Assembly (NCBI GenBank): GCA_030015575.1
Contig: JASDDO010000008.1
Coordinates: 80,143,965-80,207,964, forward strand
Source of the DNA: Agapanthus africanus
Lineage: Eukaryota > Streptophyta > Magnoliopsida > Asparagales > Amaryllidaceae
Direction: 5' to 3'
DNA length: 64,000 bases
Positions 36,595 through 49,727 of this stretch are shown here, in pieces. Below the pieces are notes generated by a model that had not been told where the DNA came from, made no database searches, and was given only the letters and a program-made list of their open reading frames with translations. Every line of letters starts with the position of its first letter. The first letter of the stretch is position 1. The position numbers were made by a program, and so were the translations under genes.

Positions 36595-37095
36595 ATGCGA
36601 GCTTTGGGCTCAGCGGCAGCATTTCTCTTCGGTGGATTCTTCACGCTCTCTCTCGCTTCATCAGTGGCGATCCGAGCTCTTCAATCCGCCTCCGAATCAA
36701 AGCGGGTGAGTTCTCTGAGCTCGATTTGATCCTCAGTCCTTCGATTCCTACCGTCTTCTTTCTTTTTGCAGTGCTGATTTTGCAATTTTGTTTTGTTTTT
36801 GTGGGGTTTTTTTTATAGAAAAAGATCGCTCCCCCTTGTGGGATTTGCAAAGGGAAAGGGTTTTATGGTTGCAAATTGTGCAAAGGGAATTCAACTATTG
36901 AGTGGTCTCCTCTCTATGATCCCATTGCTATAAACCCTTGTCTTTGCCCTACTTGTGATGGCAACAGGTTAGCGTTCAATCAAAAATTCATTTTTTATTT
37001 TAGAGTTTTGTAATTATTGTGCTGCATAATTTATTAATTTTATTTGTTGCAGAGTGCAACGCTGTCTGAACTGTCTTGGGAAAGGATATGTGTAA
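36595..37095 (+). CDS. Small DnaJ-type zinc-finger protein, 100 residues
   Basis: Three exons, 36595-36705, 36819-36967 and 37053-37095, with GT..AG introns of 113 and 85 bp, join to a 303-nt frame. Residues 6-28 are hydrophobic (SAAAFLFGGFFTLSLASSV), a membrane anchor or cleavable targeting segment. The rest has four CxxC pairs, C44/C47, C55/C58, C80/C83 and C91/C94, each followed by a G-rich turn (CKGKGFYG, CDGNR, CLGKGY). This is the Cys-rich zinc-binding layout of DnaJ proteins without the J domain. From memory, plants have one conserved protein of this size and pattern of unclear function; a thiol or chaperone role, possibly in plastids, is inferred. The start is the only ATG directly ahead of the hydrophobic segment. 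Confidence 0.9.
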
Positions 37096-39345
37096 ATTCT
37101 AATAAGGTATATTTTGGCTTTCGATTGAAGAAAAATCAATTTTTTTAGGGTTTTTGTCAATTGATGAATTTCATTTGAAGATAATTTCTTACAAGAATGT
37201 TAGATTGCAACCGTAGCATCGTTACTGTCTGAAGTTTGAGTTAGAGATTGGTAATTCTGAAGTGGCAAATGTAGCAATCTTGATCGTCGGAGAATTGCAG
37301 GCATAAACTTTCTCGGTTTTTATTTTCATTTATATCTTAAAATTAATTTTGAGTTGTGTATGAACATTTGGATGTACAAATGACAAGAGAATGCGTAGTG
37401 ACTACCAACTAGTCACTTGAGTTGTCATATCTACAAGAGAGTTGTGCCATGTTTATTTGTTCAAGGCGCTTGAGTTGTACATGTGCATGCTTATTTGAAG
37501 GGAAATATATATCCTGGTTCTTGTATTTGATGCTCGTAGCCAGCTTCAATATCATCATTGTGTCATTTCATATAAATTTGAATGCGGATCTTGCATGTCT
37601 GATCAGCTTGCGAACTGATTTTTTCGTGGTTAGATGTTCTATTAATTTGCTTACAAATATCCGTGCGCTGTTTAGTATAATCCTACTCTTACAACCATCT
37701 GTTAATGCCAAGAAAGTCTTTATATCTTTCTAAAGTCTGTGATGGTAATGGACCTAGAGACCTATGTAAACTTCTCGCTGAGTTAGCCATGTAAAATCAT
37801 CATGTAAACAAACTTTTATCTCGGAACTTGTTAGTAGAACACCAATACAGTTTAGTATATCTCATTTAGTCGCTCTTTATGGCTTAACTACGTTTTTTAT
37901 AGGGTCCTATAATTAATCCAAATATTCCTCGTCATTGGACATCTAGAACTTATATGTACTTTATACTGAAATTAATTAAACATGTTTTTGTTTTTTTCGC
38001 TCTTCATGTGCTCATAGGGAGTGACATGAGTTGGCTGTTGGGTCCTTAAAACTTTGTCGAATCTTTAAACTTTGTCGATTCTTTTGCGGCACTTTATTGA
38101 TTTTTAGTCATGCTCCAAAATCACAAACGATGAAGAAAATTTTGAGGCTATGTGCATGCATGTCTTTCTCAAGCATCCTTTCAGCTTGCTCTTTGTAAAA
38201 CTTGTAGGTTCCATATAGGTTAGTTGTATAAGAGAATTTTCTATCAACTAATAAAATCCTGGCCAGCAATGTAAATCTGGGGTTATGTTTATGCCCAAAT
38301 ATTAGAAGTAGGATTGGAAGGAAGCTTGAGTTTACATCATGGAGAAAAAGGGACATTTAATATCTAAATATGGCAGCCAAGACAGAATATGAAAGGGTTT
38401 ATTTGAGAGGAATATGTGTTAAGTTTGAGAGTGTAGATTACCTAGAACATGAATCAAAGAGTTAAATGTATGAAGACTACAATAGACTTTAACTATAGAA
38501 GTATCGCATGTTTTGCTGTGAGCACCTGTTTATATTCTTCATCCACTATGGTGGAATAAATTTGGAACGATCAGATTTGAGACAAAAATTGAGATGGAGT
38601 GGTCTTAGATGCTTATCAAGATAAATTTTGTGAATTCTCAAAAACTAGTGAAGATATCAACTATTATCAAGACCTCGAGATCTTGGATACAAGGTTTTTT
38701 TTTTGTTTTTGCTAAGTTTTCACCTTACAGATGTTTGAAATTTTGCCATAAGCGATTTAGTTGGATGATGATGTGGTCTGTGGATACCTTTCAGGTAGAA
38801 AATTTTACTCTTGTAGACCATAGGAGTTGTTATTTCTAGAAGGCTTCAGTTTTATATTGGGGCATAGGCTACGTACATTAATGATTGTTTGTAACCCTTG
38901 GCCCTTTAAGATGGCAATGCTACTCTGAAAACTTACTATTTAAAAGAGGGAAAGATTCACTCGTATCTCATGAACTAAGATGTCAGGCATTGCTTGAACT
39001 TTGAACTCTGTCATGCACATGGACCACATCACGTCATTTTATTTGTAAAAGATAATTTATATATTGGCTTCTATCATTATATTGCAGTAGGAAATCTTAT
39101 CATTTACAGATAATTGCATTATTGACTTACCGCTCCTTTGAGATTTGAGACGGAGTCGCACATGAATTTTGAGGTTACATATTATAAGGCAACTATTTTC
39201 AAACCATTAGCAATTTGGCATCACAAGTTCACTTGCGTCGAGATTTTTTGTGAGATTGTTGACTTTTCCAACAACAGTGGCTATTATCTCTGATAAATAT
39301 TTTGTTTATACTTTGTTGATGCAGAGCTGTTTCTAATTCAAAAGC
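37096..39345. other. Spacer between two convergent genes
   Basis: Holds the 3' ends of the zinc-finger gene (from the left) and of the MYB-CC gene (from the right). No other gene is supported. A poly-T tract lies at 38695-38706. Confidence 0.5.
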
Positions 39346-41224
39346 TTAAGCCTTTTGTTCGTTGAGGAAGATTTCTCCATGATTTTTACATGCTGTAGTA
39401 GATGAGCACTCGCCGTAACATGGTTCAAGCACTTTGTCTGACATGCGACCCTGAAAGGAGTTACTGCTTTTCTTCTGTTGATCGGTCACCTTTTCGAGGT
39501 AATTTGCCTGTTCCTCTATTCTCAACTGCAATTTCTTCAGGAACTGTAAATATGGGACCAATCCATTGAACATTTATCACTTCACAATCTCGGTAAAATT
39601 CTGTAAATTATCTTTTGTATCTAAAATAACTTATACCTCCAAATGCTCATGCAAACTCCTTTGGACATCCATTTGGAGCCGCAATGTTTCTGAGATCTGA
39701 TATCCTCCATGTCTTTATTTAAAATAAAAACACAAGCGACTCAAATTTTCAGATGATACTAAGAAGAGATTATGTAAAACGGAGGAAGAAGGGTCATAAA
39801 TGCTACAACGGAGGTTAAAATTTACCCTTTCAGATTAGGCATTGACATCCCTGCACAGTTGCTTCTCCCATTTCCTCCTGTCATTAGCAGATAAAGATGA
39901 TATATGGAAAGTAGCCTTTTACAAATAAAGATAAAAATTGAACAGCGAAGTATTTTAATCAATAAGTCATTATCAAGCTTTTAATGAAAATATTTTGAAT
40001 GTGTTGGCTCTTTCTGCTTCTCTACATGTTCATAGAGAACCTGTTATCACAGATATTTGGGAAGTGTTAAAACCTACTGAAGAAGTACATTTAGCTAAAA
40101 ATTCACAAGCCGAATATGCAAATAACACTGGTAATATTTGCCTGTATTTTTTGGTTTTTATTACTATCAAGATTGGCCCTGAACCAGGCTTACAGAATCC
40201 TACGAGTAAATGACCACCGATGATGTAAAATAGATGCTGAATGATTTTACATTATCATTAAAATTTTTGATAGAATTATCTGACATCATCAAATATTTTT
40301 TGTAGATGATTGTAAGATAATTTCAAGATTAATGTTGATTTTCCAATGATACACCTGTAGTTATCAATGGCTCATTAATCTATATAGAAAATGCTTTATT
40401 ATTTTTGAATAATGATGTATGGGGAATATTTTCTTCCTTCTTTTGAACGGCATGAACACAGCAAGTTATAATGTTGAAGAATTAAATTTCTTTCCTATAA
40501 AGTTAATTTTCTAAAGGGTAAGTTTCGGTAAACTACCTGAAATTTTAGTGTTTTATAGTAAACTGCCCTTGACTTGTTTTATTATCCAAAACTACTCTTA
40601 AAATTTTCATATTATTTAACAAAACCCTCGTCATTAGTTCTCCATTAAAGATAACTTTTATGTGCAAAAGCAATTTTTTTCTTTCTAAACTTCCCTAATA
40701 ATTGAATTTATCTAAGCTCATATCAATTTTCCTTCTTTCTCCCTCTCAAGTTAGTTTTTCCATGATTCTAAATGATCATTAGAGTTATTTTCTCTAATTT
40801 TATTATATTTGGATGATTTTTTATTTTTCAATTATCCTTTTCCCGTTGAAACTGGATTTTTGAATATTTTTATGAAATTAGGGTTTTGAGGGATGCTTTA
40901 TTATGAAAGGGGATAATCGATAATTTACAATTATAGTTAACACTTCTAGGATGTTAAGTGAAAGTTTAATAAGTTCAGGGTAGCTACCAATAATAAAACA
41001 AGTTAAGAGCAGTTTAGTGGAAAACACTGCAAGTTTGGAGTAGTTTAGTGAAATTCACCCTTTGCTAAATTTGTTTCGTTCTTGCCAATCATTTATTCAC
41101 AAAAGTAGAGAGGTAGCGTCATATATACCTTTGTGGAAACTTGCTATGCCTTTAGCAGTTCGGTATTTCTGCATAAAAAGAACAAGAGCTAACAACGCAT
41201 CAGAAAGTGAAATAAAGCATCAAA

Positions 41225-41255
<31 letters not shown>

Positions 41256-41934
41256 TGCCTCACCTGTAAATGGCTCTTGATGTGAAAGATGGTCAATGCT
41301 GGCATTTTCATTAGTTTCAGAATTCCTTTTGGTGTTGCTTCTACAATTTCGACACCAGACTTATATTAGAACACAAATAATTCTTATATAAAGCATAATC
41401 CGTTGATCTCTACTTACTCATTGGCCCTCCAAGACTATCCACAGCATCTACAAACTGCTCATGAAGTTCATAAGTCCATCTAATTCGTTGCTTCCCATTT
41501 GCTCCACCACCAAATTGAAAACTTGCCTGCAAAGATTAATAATTTAGTTTCAGATAGCCATATAAATACTCAGTAGACGAAAACCTTAGAAGTTGAATAT
41601 TTACTCTGATTTCCTCCAATCTAGTAGGTTTTGATATCAAAACGTCTTCTCCTTTGATGTGTTGAACGCAACAATTGGCAAATAAAGAAATGCCTGTGTT
41701 AGCCAGAGATGTTCCATAATTTGGATTGATTATCTTTCTTGAAGTAGTTTGGTGATGAAATGATTGATGGAACCGAGATTGAATGTTTTGGGAAGAGTCA
41801 TTAGCTAACGGAGTTAGCAATTTACTAGGGAAAAAGTCACCTTGTGATTCATAGTTATCTCTCAAGAAATTGTTATCTCCTAACAAATCAGGAAAAGGGT
41901 ATGTACAAGAGTTGAAGGGATCAAAGGAGTTCAT
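39346..41934 (-). CDS. MYB-CC (PHR1-like) transcription factor
   Basis: A nuclear DNA-binding regulator of the GARP/MYB-CC family, whose best known members control phosphate-starvation genes. Exons on the minus strand: 41605-41934, 41418-41526, 41264-41340, 41129-41168, 39637-39704 and 39346-39543. All introns are GT..AG, the phases agree, and the product is 273 residues. The MYB-like domain at about 122-178 reads [44 protein letters not shown]. The coiled-coil motif at about 190-226 reads [20 protein letters not shown], then [16 protein letters not shown]. The start 41934 is the first in-frame ATG. The long fourth intron (1,424 bp) carries a MITE. The fifth exon acceptor (after 39705) was chosen because it alone keeps the frame into the coiled coil. 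Which target genes it controls cannot be told. Confidence 0.9.
40512..41064. repeat. MITE inside intron 4 of the MYB-CC gene
   Basis: The left edge AAAGGGTAAGTTTCGGTAAA and the inverted right edge AAAGGGTGAATTTCACTAAA are terminal inverted repeats, continuing as CTACC or CTACTCC words. About 550 bp and non-coding. Confidence 0.65.
41225..41250. repeat. (AC)13 microsatellite in a 95-bp intron
   Basis: A pure AC run, read as GU repeats in the MYB-CC transcript, starting 12 nt after the donor of intron 3 (41169-41263). Confidence 0.95.
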
Positions 41935-43265
41935 TGCCAAAACCGGGAGTTGCCAAAGAATATGAAAAGAAATAAGAGAGCATGAATTAGAGATCTTAAA
42001 ATCATCAATGTGAAGGATTTTAATAGGCGCACAGCCCAAAGGAGTTCTGATTCTTTTTTTCAACGTCGAAGGTTCTGGGTTCTTTCTTTCGTTGTTCTTA
42101 TTCTCGAATCCACCTCCATTCTTTAATTATAGAGTTCATCATTTTATATGGATCAGAACCAAAGTTAGGAAAAGCTGTTTATTCCTCCACAGACAACGGA
42201 GAATTCTGTAGCGGAAATCTGAAATATGTAATTATCAGACATATTACAATTACGACTAATGTTCTCCTTGTCGAACTACAAGTTATCAAACTTTGTTGAT
42301 GCCATCAGTGTGATTATGTAAGAAGTGATGCGAAAGGTTTATATCGCAACAACTGCAAGTCATTTCACCAGATTCGGGTCTGATACCTTTCAAAAGATAC
42401 ATTTTTTTTATTAAAAAAGTTACTTGGAATGTTTATAATAAGTGTGAATGGAACCTGATCAGGAAAGAATTGATTCGTTGTTGCAGGAAAAAGATTGGAT
42501 GGTAGAATTTGTAGAAATAGCGAAAAAATCTAAAGAAGCAGTTTAGTTTGTTCATTCGGCCACTTGGTTACAGGGATTCCAGCAAAAGAAATTAAATATA
42601 AGCAAACAGATGGGGGTAAGGTCAGTAGATATTGGTCCTTATTCATATTCCTTGATGCCTCTCTTTTTGTATCATCTTCTTCAAGAAACTAAGTGAATTG
42701 TGACGAGTCTAAATCAAATTGGAACAACTTGGAAATGGTGAAGGTGACTGATGGCTTTCTTCTTGAGTAAGTTGGCATGCGCATTACATTTGGGCAAAAT
42801 TTTTAAGTTATAACAAGTTGGAAGTGATGAACGCCTTTTGTTCTCTTTAGCTTAACTTGTACCTTAAGAATTTAATTGACTATCGTCTTCATAATTTTCC
42901 ATACTAATTAGAAGATGATCGATGTTTGGTGTCAATACACTAGACGTAAACGCTCTTAGAGGAGCTATCTTTGAGATTTCATAGTAGCAAGTTGATTGTT
43001 CTGCCATTTCTTAGACAATTTGTCTATTTATAAATCCAGCAACAGGCATCACTCATTATAGGAGAGAGAGTCTCTCCAAGATTGATCAAAAAGTCAACTA
43101 TCTTCAACGTTTTTTTATGTTTATGATCCGCATCGCTCACCACGATGCTCACCATTATCTTCGTAGCCTAAAGGATATATTCATCAATTTCCATGCCATA
43201 TTGAAACTCTTTCACTGTTGATTTGGTTATTCAAAATGTTTTGGCATTGATAAACAATTTTAATT
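41935..43265. other. Upstream region of the MYB-CC gene
   Basis: The minus strand has CCATATAAAATGA near 42140-42152, a possible TATA box about 210 bp before the start codon. The frame continues open upstream of 41934 to 42063 but only with a TTG codon there, so it is read as 5' untranslated. No other gene recognised. Confidence 0.45.
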
Positions 43266-44585
43266 GCGATTTTCTGATACGAGTTTAGGAAGTATCAAAA
43301 TCATTTTTTTTTTGGTGTATATGCATTAGAATATGTTGATCAAGGTGAACGATGTAGATTATTAAATCATATTTTTTCTGTATATGCATTAGAATATGTT
43401 AATTAAGATAAGTATATGCATTAGAATATGTTAATTAAGATAAGCGGCGCCAATAATTTAAACAAATTTCTAGATTGTTGAGTTTTTTTTGATTGTATAG
43501 GATAGTTTTCCCCCCTCCTGTGTTGGCTTGTGTTAGCTGACTCCGATATTTATTTATCATGTTTGTTTAGCTTAACTATTGGGCGCTACTAATAGCTCAC
43601 CCATCTTCTTAAAGTTGCCTCGATAATGTGGCGGATCCTGCACCTCTTCTCGGGTGCGGTTAAATTAATACCATAGTTTCCTTTTCAAATGTTCAATCAG
43701 ATGTAAAATTTGCAAAATTAAAATGATTTATTATTTCATAGTAAAAAGTTAAATATACCAAAATGTAGATGTGATATATTAGAAAATGGTGTTTATTTTA
43801 GGTTAAATTGTCAAAAAGCCCCCGACCAGCTCGGGAGTTGAACACCTGTAATTTTTGAAATTGTTGAGAAGGGACCACTGTTCAAAATCTTTATGAAAAA
43901 TCCCTTGGGCTATATTTCTTTAGGTCTTATATGCCTTCAATTGTTTGGATATTATAGGCAACTGCAACTTCTTAAATATTACAGACAGCTGTAACTGCTT
44001 AAATATTACAGGCAACTGGTATAAAGGGGTTTTTGATTAGGCCCAGGGTTGTTTTCAACAAGAGCAAAAACTTGTGATTCGAACTAGAGAGAATCTAAGG
44101 AAAGTATGAAAGTAAAGTAATTTAAAAGCCTGATACTAAAAATTTAAAGTATTTTTTAAAGTCTTTGAAAAACTTGTAATTCGAACCAGCAATTAGTAAA
44201 TTTTCATTCCAATGGCCAAACCATTATGACACATTGCCTTGTGAAAATTTGCTAACTTCAGATATATTTGATAGCACCTAAATCTGAGAAAGTATACAAA
44301 ATTTCCAAATCGTGGTGGGGTGGCTGCATAATTTTGCCTATGAAAGTATCCGTCCCTGCCTCGAGAGGTGATTAAAAAAAATTGATTTGTTAGAAGTGGA
44401 TTTTTATGAATAGTTGCATCTCAAGTTTATGCATCAAGAAATCTAACATCTGCATCACCAGTTTATCTCTGTGTTAGATCATCAAAAGTTAATATTTTCC
44501 CATTCTGAATAGAAGTTTTACATGCATATTTAATACGAGGGACCAAGAAAAACTGATGAATTTGTTTTTAGAGCACTGTCTGTCT

Positions 44586-45364
44586 GTCTATTATCTTCTA
44601 CTTTAATATAAAGTTGGGATGGAGGAATATCTCGCCAGTCAAATCACTATTTTTGGAATTTTTCCTTTTGCCCTTCCCTTTTCCCATATTTATTTTTATA
44701 TCGTTTTCCTTTCTTCATTTCCAAAAGGCCATGAAGCTCAAGAAAAAGGGAAATTTTATTTGTGAGCCATCTCGTTTTTCAATTATTTGGTTTTTATTTT
44801 ATTTCTCTAAAATGTTATTTCTCAAGAATTTTCCATAATTAAAACTAATCGAGTAACTGTTTTTCTTATTTTTTTTTAATTCTAATCTTTGAAAAATGTT
44901 CATGCGGTTGAGTTTGTATTTGTGAATTTTAAATCGCAATAACTCCAAAACATGGTATTTATATGACTGTCATAATTGTTCTTTGTATATACTAACAAAT
45001 CACAAAATATATGGTATTTATGTTAAAAAATACCAAAATCTTTTGTGCAATCGGTAAATGTTATTAAGATCTAAGTTGTTATATAATATTTCTTATACAA
45101 AAGATAGTTATATGCTTTTTTTTAATCCTGCGATGCTTACATGTTAAGTTGTAGTAATTGTGTGTAGATTCGTTTATAGAAATAATAATATTTATATCTA
45201 AATAACAAAAAATAACTAACAATCATATATCATTTTTCAAACATAAATGAAAACATATCTATAAAAAAAATCCATCTTTTTCTTAAATGTAACAAAAAAT
45301 AATATTCGATATTCGATCATCTTTGATCCCACACGATACGCGTCGATCAAACTCAAAGGACTAA
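44586..45364 (+). mobile_element. Helitron-like non-autonomous element 1
   Basis: Left edge TCTACTTTAATATAAAGTTGGG; its first bases and AAAGTTGGG resemble Helitron 5' ends. The right edge has a hairpin-like CACACGATACGCGTCG and terminal CTAA. Shared inner words with element 2: CAGTCAAAT or CAAGTCAAAA, TTTTGCCCTT, GAGCCATCTC or GAGCTATTT, CTTTGATCCCACACGA. No coding sequence. Confidence 0.4.
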
Positions 45365-46059
45365 TTTTGGCCTTTCCCATTTTGCCCTTATCTTTTTTCA
45401 TATTTATTTCTATATCCTTAGTTAATAGCTCATGCATAAGAGCCCAAGAAAAAAATGAATATTTGTTGGGCAGATGTTTTGAATAGTTGGTCCATTAAAA
45501 GTTTTATCGATTATTAAATAATTAGTTATGTGCTAAAATGTTTTAAATTATTATAATTAGTTTATATATTAATATGTTGTTAATCATTAATAAGTGGTTA
45601 TTAATGGGCTATTACTCATTTCTAAAAAGATAAAACGGTGAATGTAAGAAGATTTACTAAAAGTTTGTTATATGGATATCCACAAGTATTTTTAATGGTT
45701 TTAGGTTAAATCATATTATATTATTTATAATGCATAGTATATACTTATCTTTTTTTTAAAACTACTTTCAATAATTATTTTTTTCAATCAAAAACTAATA
45801 ATGTGCTTATAATTTATACAAAGATAAATATAAATGCTGATTTTATATATTAATTTTTCAAAACCTATAGCGTTTATGAAGAAATGTCATAATCTATTAT
45901 AAACTTTAATTTCTGAAGATTATTTTGAGACGGAATAAGTCGGATCTATACATTCTGTGTATCCCCTATTGCTTACATATTAAGTTGCAACGATGGTAAC
46001 GATTATATGTAATGTACAGATTTAGCTATAAATATTTTAGATCATCTTTGGTCCCATGT

Positions 46060-46668
46060 GTTACGAAAAAATAATATATAAAGTTGGGTTGGTCAAGAAA
46101 TTTTTTGCAAGTCAAAACACCGATTTTATCATTTCCCCTTTTGTCATTCTCTTCACCTGTATTTATTTCCATTTACTTCTCCATTATTTATTTTCAAAAG
46201 GCATATGTGACTCAAGAACAAAGGAAATTAATTTGTGAGCTATTTTTTTTTCAATAATTTGGTTTTTATTTTATTTTAATTCATTTGGATAAAAAGTTAT
46301 TTCTCAAGAATTTCTCATAATAAATTTTCCCTTATGTTTTTTAATTTAAATTTTTGAAAAATGTTCATGATTGAGTTTTTTTTTGCAAATATTTATCCTT
46401 GGGGCATCATATATTGAGTTTTTTGTAAAGAAAAATGTTCATGATTTCCTTAAAAAAAGGTTTATGATTGAGTTATTTCTCAAAGATTTTAATATTTGTA
46501 TCTAAACAACAAAAAATAACTAACAACTTTTATTTATCGTTTTTCAAATATAATGAAAACATATATACCAAAACTAATATTTGTATATTTTTTTTAAACA
46601 TAGCAAAAAATAATATTCGTCTATAAATATCTTTGATCCCACACGAAATATGTGGCGTCAAAATCTAG
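46060..46668 (+). mobile_element. Helitron-like non-autonomous element 2
   Basis: Left edge ATATATAAAGTTGGGTTGG. Right edge CTTTGATCCCACACGAAATATGTGG, whose ACAC..GTG words can pair, followed by terminal CTAG and T. It parallels element 1 block by block. A third partial copy of the same words lies near 47105-47230. Confidence 0.42.
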
Positions 46669-48519
46669 TATAATACAAAGCTAAGTTTAAAAAGAAAAAA
46701 GCATCTTTTGGCTAGTGGACAAATGCACTGTTATTTACATTACCTAAATTGCCTTTGGGCTTGGTTTAATAACTAATTCTAAGCAACTCTTCTGATGTGT
46801 AGAATGTTGTCCATCAAATCTTTTGATATATAGGCTATGAGCAACAAGTAATATTTCATATATTCATGTTATATATATATATATATATATATATCTATAT
46901 ATATATATAAAGCGTTAAAGCGTTCTATTATAAATAGTCCGCAGATCGTATTCAAGCCAAGCCAAGAAAGAAATTAAGATGCATCGTCAAAAAAGTAGCA
47001 CCCTCTTTTCTCATTTTGGAAGTACAAAACGGATTATTCTTCATACTCTAATTTGAATAATATATGTACGCAGCAATATTGTTTTCCTCTTCAATTTAAC
47101 CATAGATTGGTTTAACGAGATGAGTTTTCAAAAGAATCTTTTACAAGTTAAAACATTATTTTGGTCAAAACAAAACTTTTTTTGCTTTCCTTTTTTGCCC
47201 ATGATTTTTCCCATATTCCCTTTATTTATCCTTGCCTATGGCTAAAAACAATTGACAAGAATTTGGAAAAAAAAATTTTAAATAGAGAAGCAATAATATT
47301 TGTATTAAAAAAATAACTAAAAATATCATATTTCTTTTTCAAACATAATGAAAAAATGTTTCAAACAACAATAATTGTTTTACATTTGCTTATAGATCAA
47401 ATTATAATTACTTTGAAACTGATGTTAAAATATTAATATTCAAATAACTGTTATTGTTTAAAAAATTTCTAGGTAATGAAATCATGGAAATAGAATTTCT
47501 ATTTCCTTCTATCTTTGGATCATATGACCAATGATAGTAATTTATAGATAATATTGTGCTATTTTTATTTTTCAAGAAAAAAAATAATATTGTTATCTTA
47601 ACATCAATTTTTTCTTAAAATTAAAGCATAATAAAATAAAAAAATGTTTACCTAATAATCCATTATTCACATTTGACTGTACTTTCTTTTTAAAAAAATT
47701 GAAATTGCTTTCAAATTTCATGATTTAAATAATTAAATTGTTTAAAAATTTATTGAATATTCCATTCAGAAGAACTTAGCTAAAACGTTGATATAGTTTA
47801 TTATTTGCATTGTTCCGTAGCCACAACGCATACGCATAACGTAAATTAGATATTTGTATGTGTAGGTCTTGAGTATCATTAAGTTCTTAGTATTAACTTA
47901 ATTACAACCTATAAATATATGGTATTTATCTAGGAAAATACGAAAATATTTTGATATTTTAGTGAAATTTATTCTACATACAATCATGAAATGTCAAATT
48001 AAGATCTATTTCTAATATATAATTATTATAAAGAAATAAATAAAATACGACTTGATATTCAAATAAAGAAATAGACTATATATCAAGGAAATTAAAATTT
48101 AATGCACAAGAAAATCATGTATAAATTAGAATTACTAGGAAAATATCGATGGGATTTGGTAAAATAAAATAAAAATATTTTCTTTTAATGTTAATATTTT
48201 TCCGTGCCCTGCTTTACATGTTGCCTTTAATACGTATATGGATGGGTTTTTTCATTTTCTTTCCTTTTTGTTTTACTGTGGTTGTTAAAAAGTTCATTTC
48301 AGATGAATTGTTAAATAATGATGTCTGGAACGATAAGAAAATATTGAACTTGGTTTTAGTGTAAGTAATTATTTTATTCTACGAATGTGAGCGTTACGCT
48401 AAGGCTAAAATCTAATAGATAGAATGATAAGCAAGCAGATGGATAAATGACTTACCAATTAAAATATTTTGAAAACCAGGTAGAAAGAAAAATGATGTAG
48501 AAAGAAATCTAGAAAATAC
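46669..48519. other. AT-rich DNA with repeat fragments
   Basis: Contains an (AT)n microsatellite at 46870-46909 and a partial copy of the Helitron-like family near 47105-47230. No gene recognised. Confidence 0.5.
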
Positions 48520-48992
48520 ATTACAATCCATAAAGATGTCGCCCGCAACTATTCTGTAGACACCGGACTCGGTTTCTTGCTGAATCTGTATGCACTACAC
48601 TAAACGTCGTTCATTTGTGCTACGGGCTGCTCCAGTGTTCAGGAAGAAAATCACTATCAGATACACAGAGTTGTCGTTCTACATGGGCAACCCACCTGAA
48701 CGAATAGGAAACCCGAAGGCTGTCGCTTTTGATCCTCGAGTCTCCCTAAAAACGAATATGAAGAGATCAAGGTATGACGGACTTGGTCGGTTCGTCACAT
48801 CGATGGATCAGTGCTGTACATGTTTCTTTCTCATTATCATTGCATTATGGGATACGATCTCGAGAGAAACTCGCTTAAGAAAATCAAGTTGCCTCGCAAA
48901 AGACTGCGAAACATTTCTGACTGCATGTCTGACGGCCTTCGTGCTTGTATGGGGCAATTGCATTATATATGCGTTTGGGGCCTTGGAAGGAA
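48520..48992 (+). pseudogene. F-box-associated protein fragment, copy A
   Basis: The plus strand encodes parts of an F-box protein of the large plant family with an F-box-associated domain (At5g07610-like style): KDVA..SVDT, FYMGNPPERIGNPKAVAFDPRVS, KRSRYDGLGRF. Then, after a frameshift, LERNSLKKIKLPRKRL and MGQLHYICVWGLG. The F box itself and the C-terminal part are missing; MITEs begin right after it. It is clearly related to the fragment at 56196-57143 and is non-functional. Confidence 0.7.
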
Positions 48993-49127
48993 TGAGAGAG
49001 GCCTCTTTCCTCCGTTTATTCTCTCTCTCTCTTTCTACGGAGAGAGAATGAGAGAGTGTCCATTATTCTCTCTATATATACACACACACAGAGAGAGAGT
49101 CTTTTTGGGTCAGGCGGGCGTCAAAAA

Positions 49128-49400
49128 ATTCACCCTCCACCATCTTATTCAACGATCGTCACTGGCCATCTTGATCCTCATCGTCTAATATGTCAATACA
49201 CCTTATTTCATGTGATACTAACACCTTTTCATCGTTGATTTAGCAATGTAAAAAGTTGTATTGTTGGCGAACCGTTAATTTTGCACTTACTAAATCAACG
49301 GTGAAAAGGTGTTAAAATCATATGAAATTTGGTGTACCAACATAGTAGACGATGAAAATCAAGACGGCCGATGTCGATCGTCGAATAAAATGGTGGAGGG
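49128..49400. repeat. Hairpin MITE, unit I
   Basis: Near-palindromic: CACCCTCCACCATCTTATTC..ACGATCG on the left is mirrored by CGATCGTCGAATAAAATGGTGGAGGGT on the right. ACCTTATTTCATGTGAT.. on the left is mirrored by ATCATATGAAATTTGGTGTACC. The centre (49220-49300) carries AACGGT and TTTACATTGC words. Confidence 0.75.
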
Positions 49401-49665
49401 TATTTGACGATCGGCACCTACCGGTTTTGATCTCCATTCTCGAATTTGTCGATACACCAAATTTCATATGATTACAACAAAATTTCACCGTTGATTTAGC
49501 AATGTAAAAAGTTTTATTGTCGGTAAATCGTTAATTTTGCATCACTAAATCAACAGTGAAAAGGTGTTGGAATCACATGAAATTTGGTGCATCGACATAT
49601 TAGAGGATGGAGATTAAGATGACCGGTGCCGATCGTCGAATAAAATGGTGGAGGACGTGATTTAT
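49401..49665. repeat. Hairpin MITE, unit II
   Basis: Same family as unit I and abutting it. The left arm GACGATCGGCACC..ACACCAAATTTCATATGATT is mirrored by AATCACATGAAATTTGGTG..GTGCCGATCGTC. Confidence 0.75.
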
Positions 49666-49727
49666 GTCGCCGCCTAACGCAAAACTCCTTCTAAGGCATC
49701 TTTCGAAAAAATACCCCCTCCTTAATT

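Noticed and set aside
39995-40213. Open frame of 72 codons on the plus strand
   Set aside because: Lies in an intron of the MYB-CC gene on the opposite strand and matches nothing recognisable.
41935-42063. N-terminal extension of the MYB-CC protein
   Set aside because: The upstream start codon is TTG; the first in-frame ATG is 41934.
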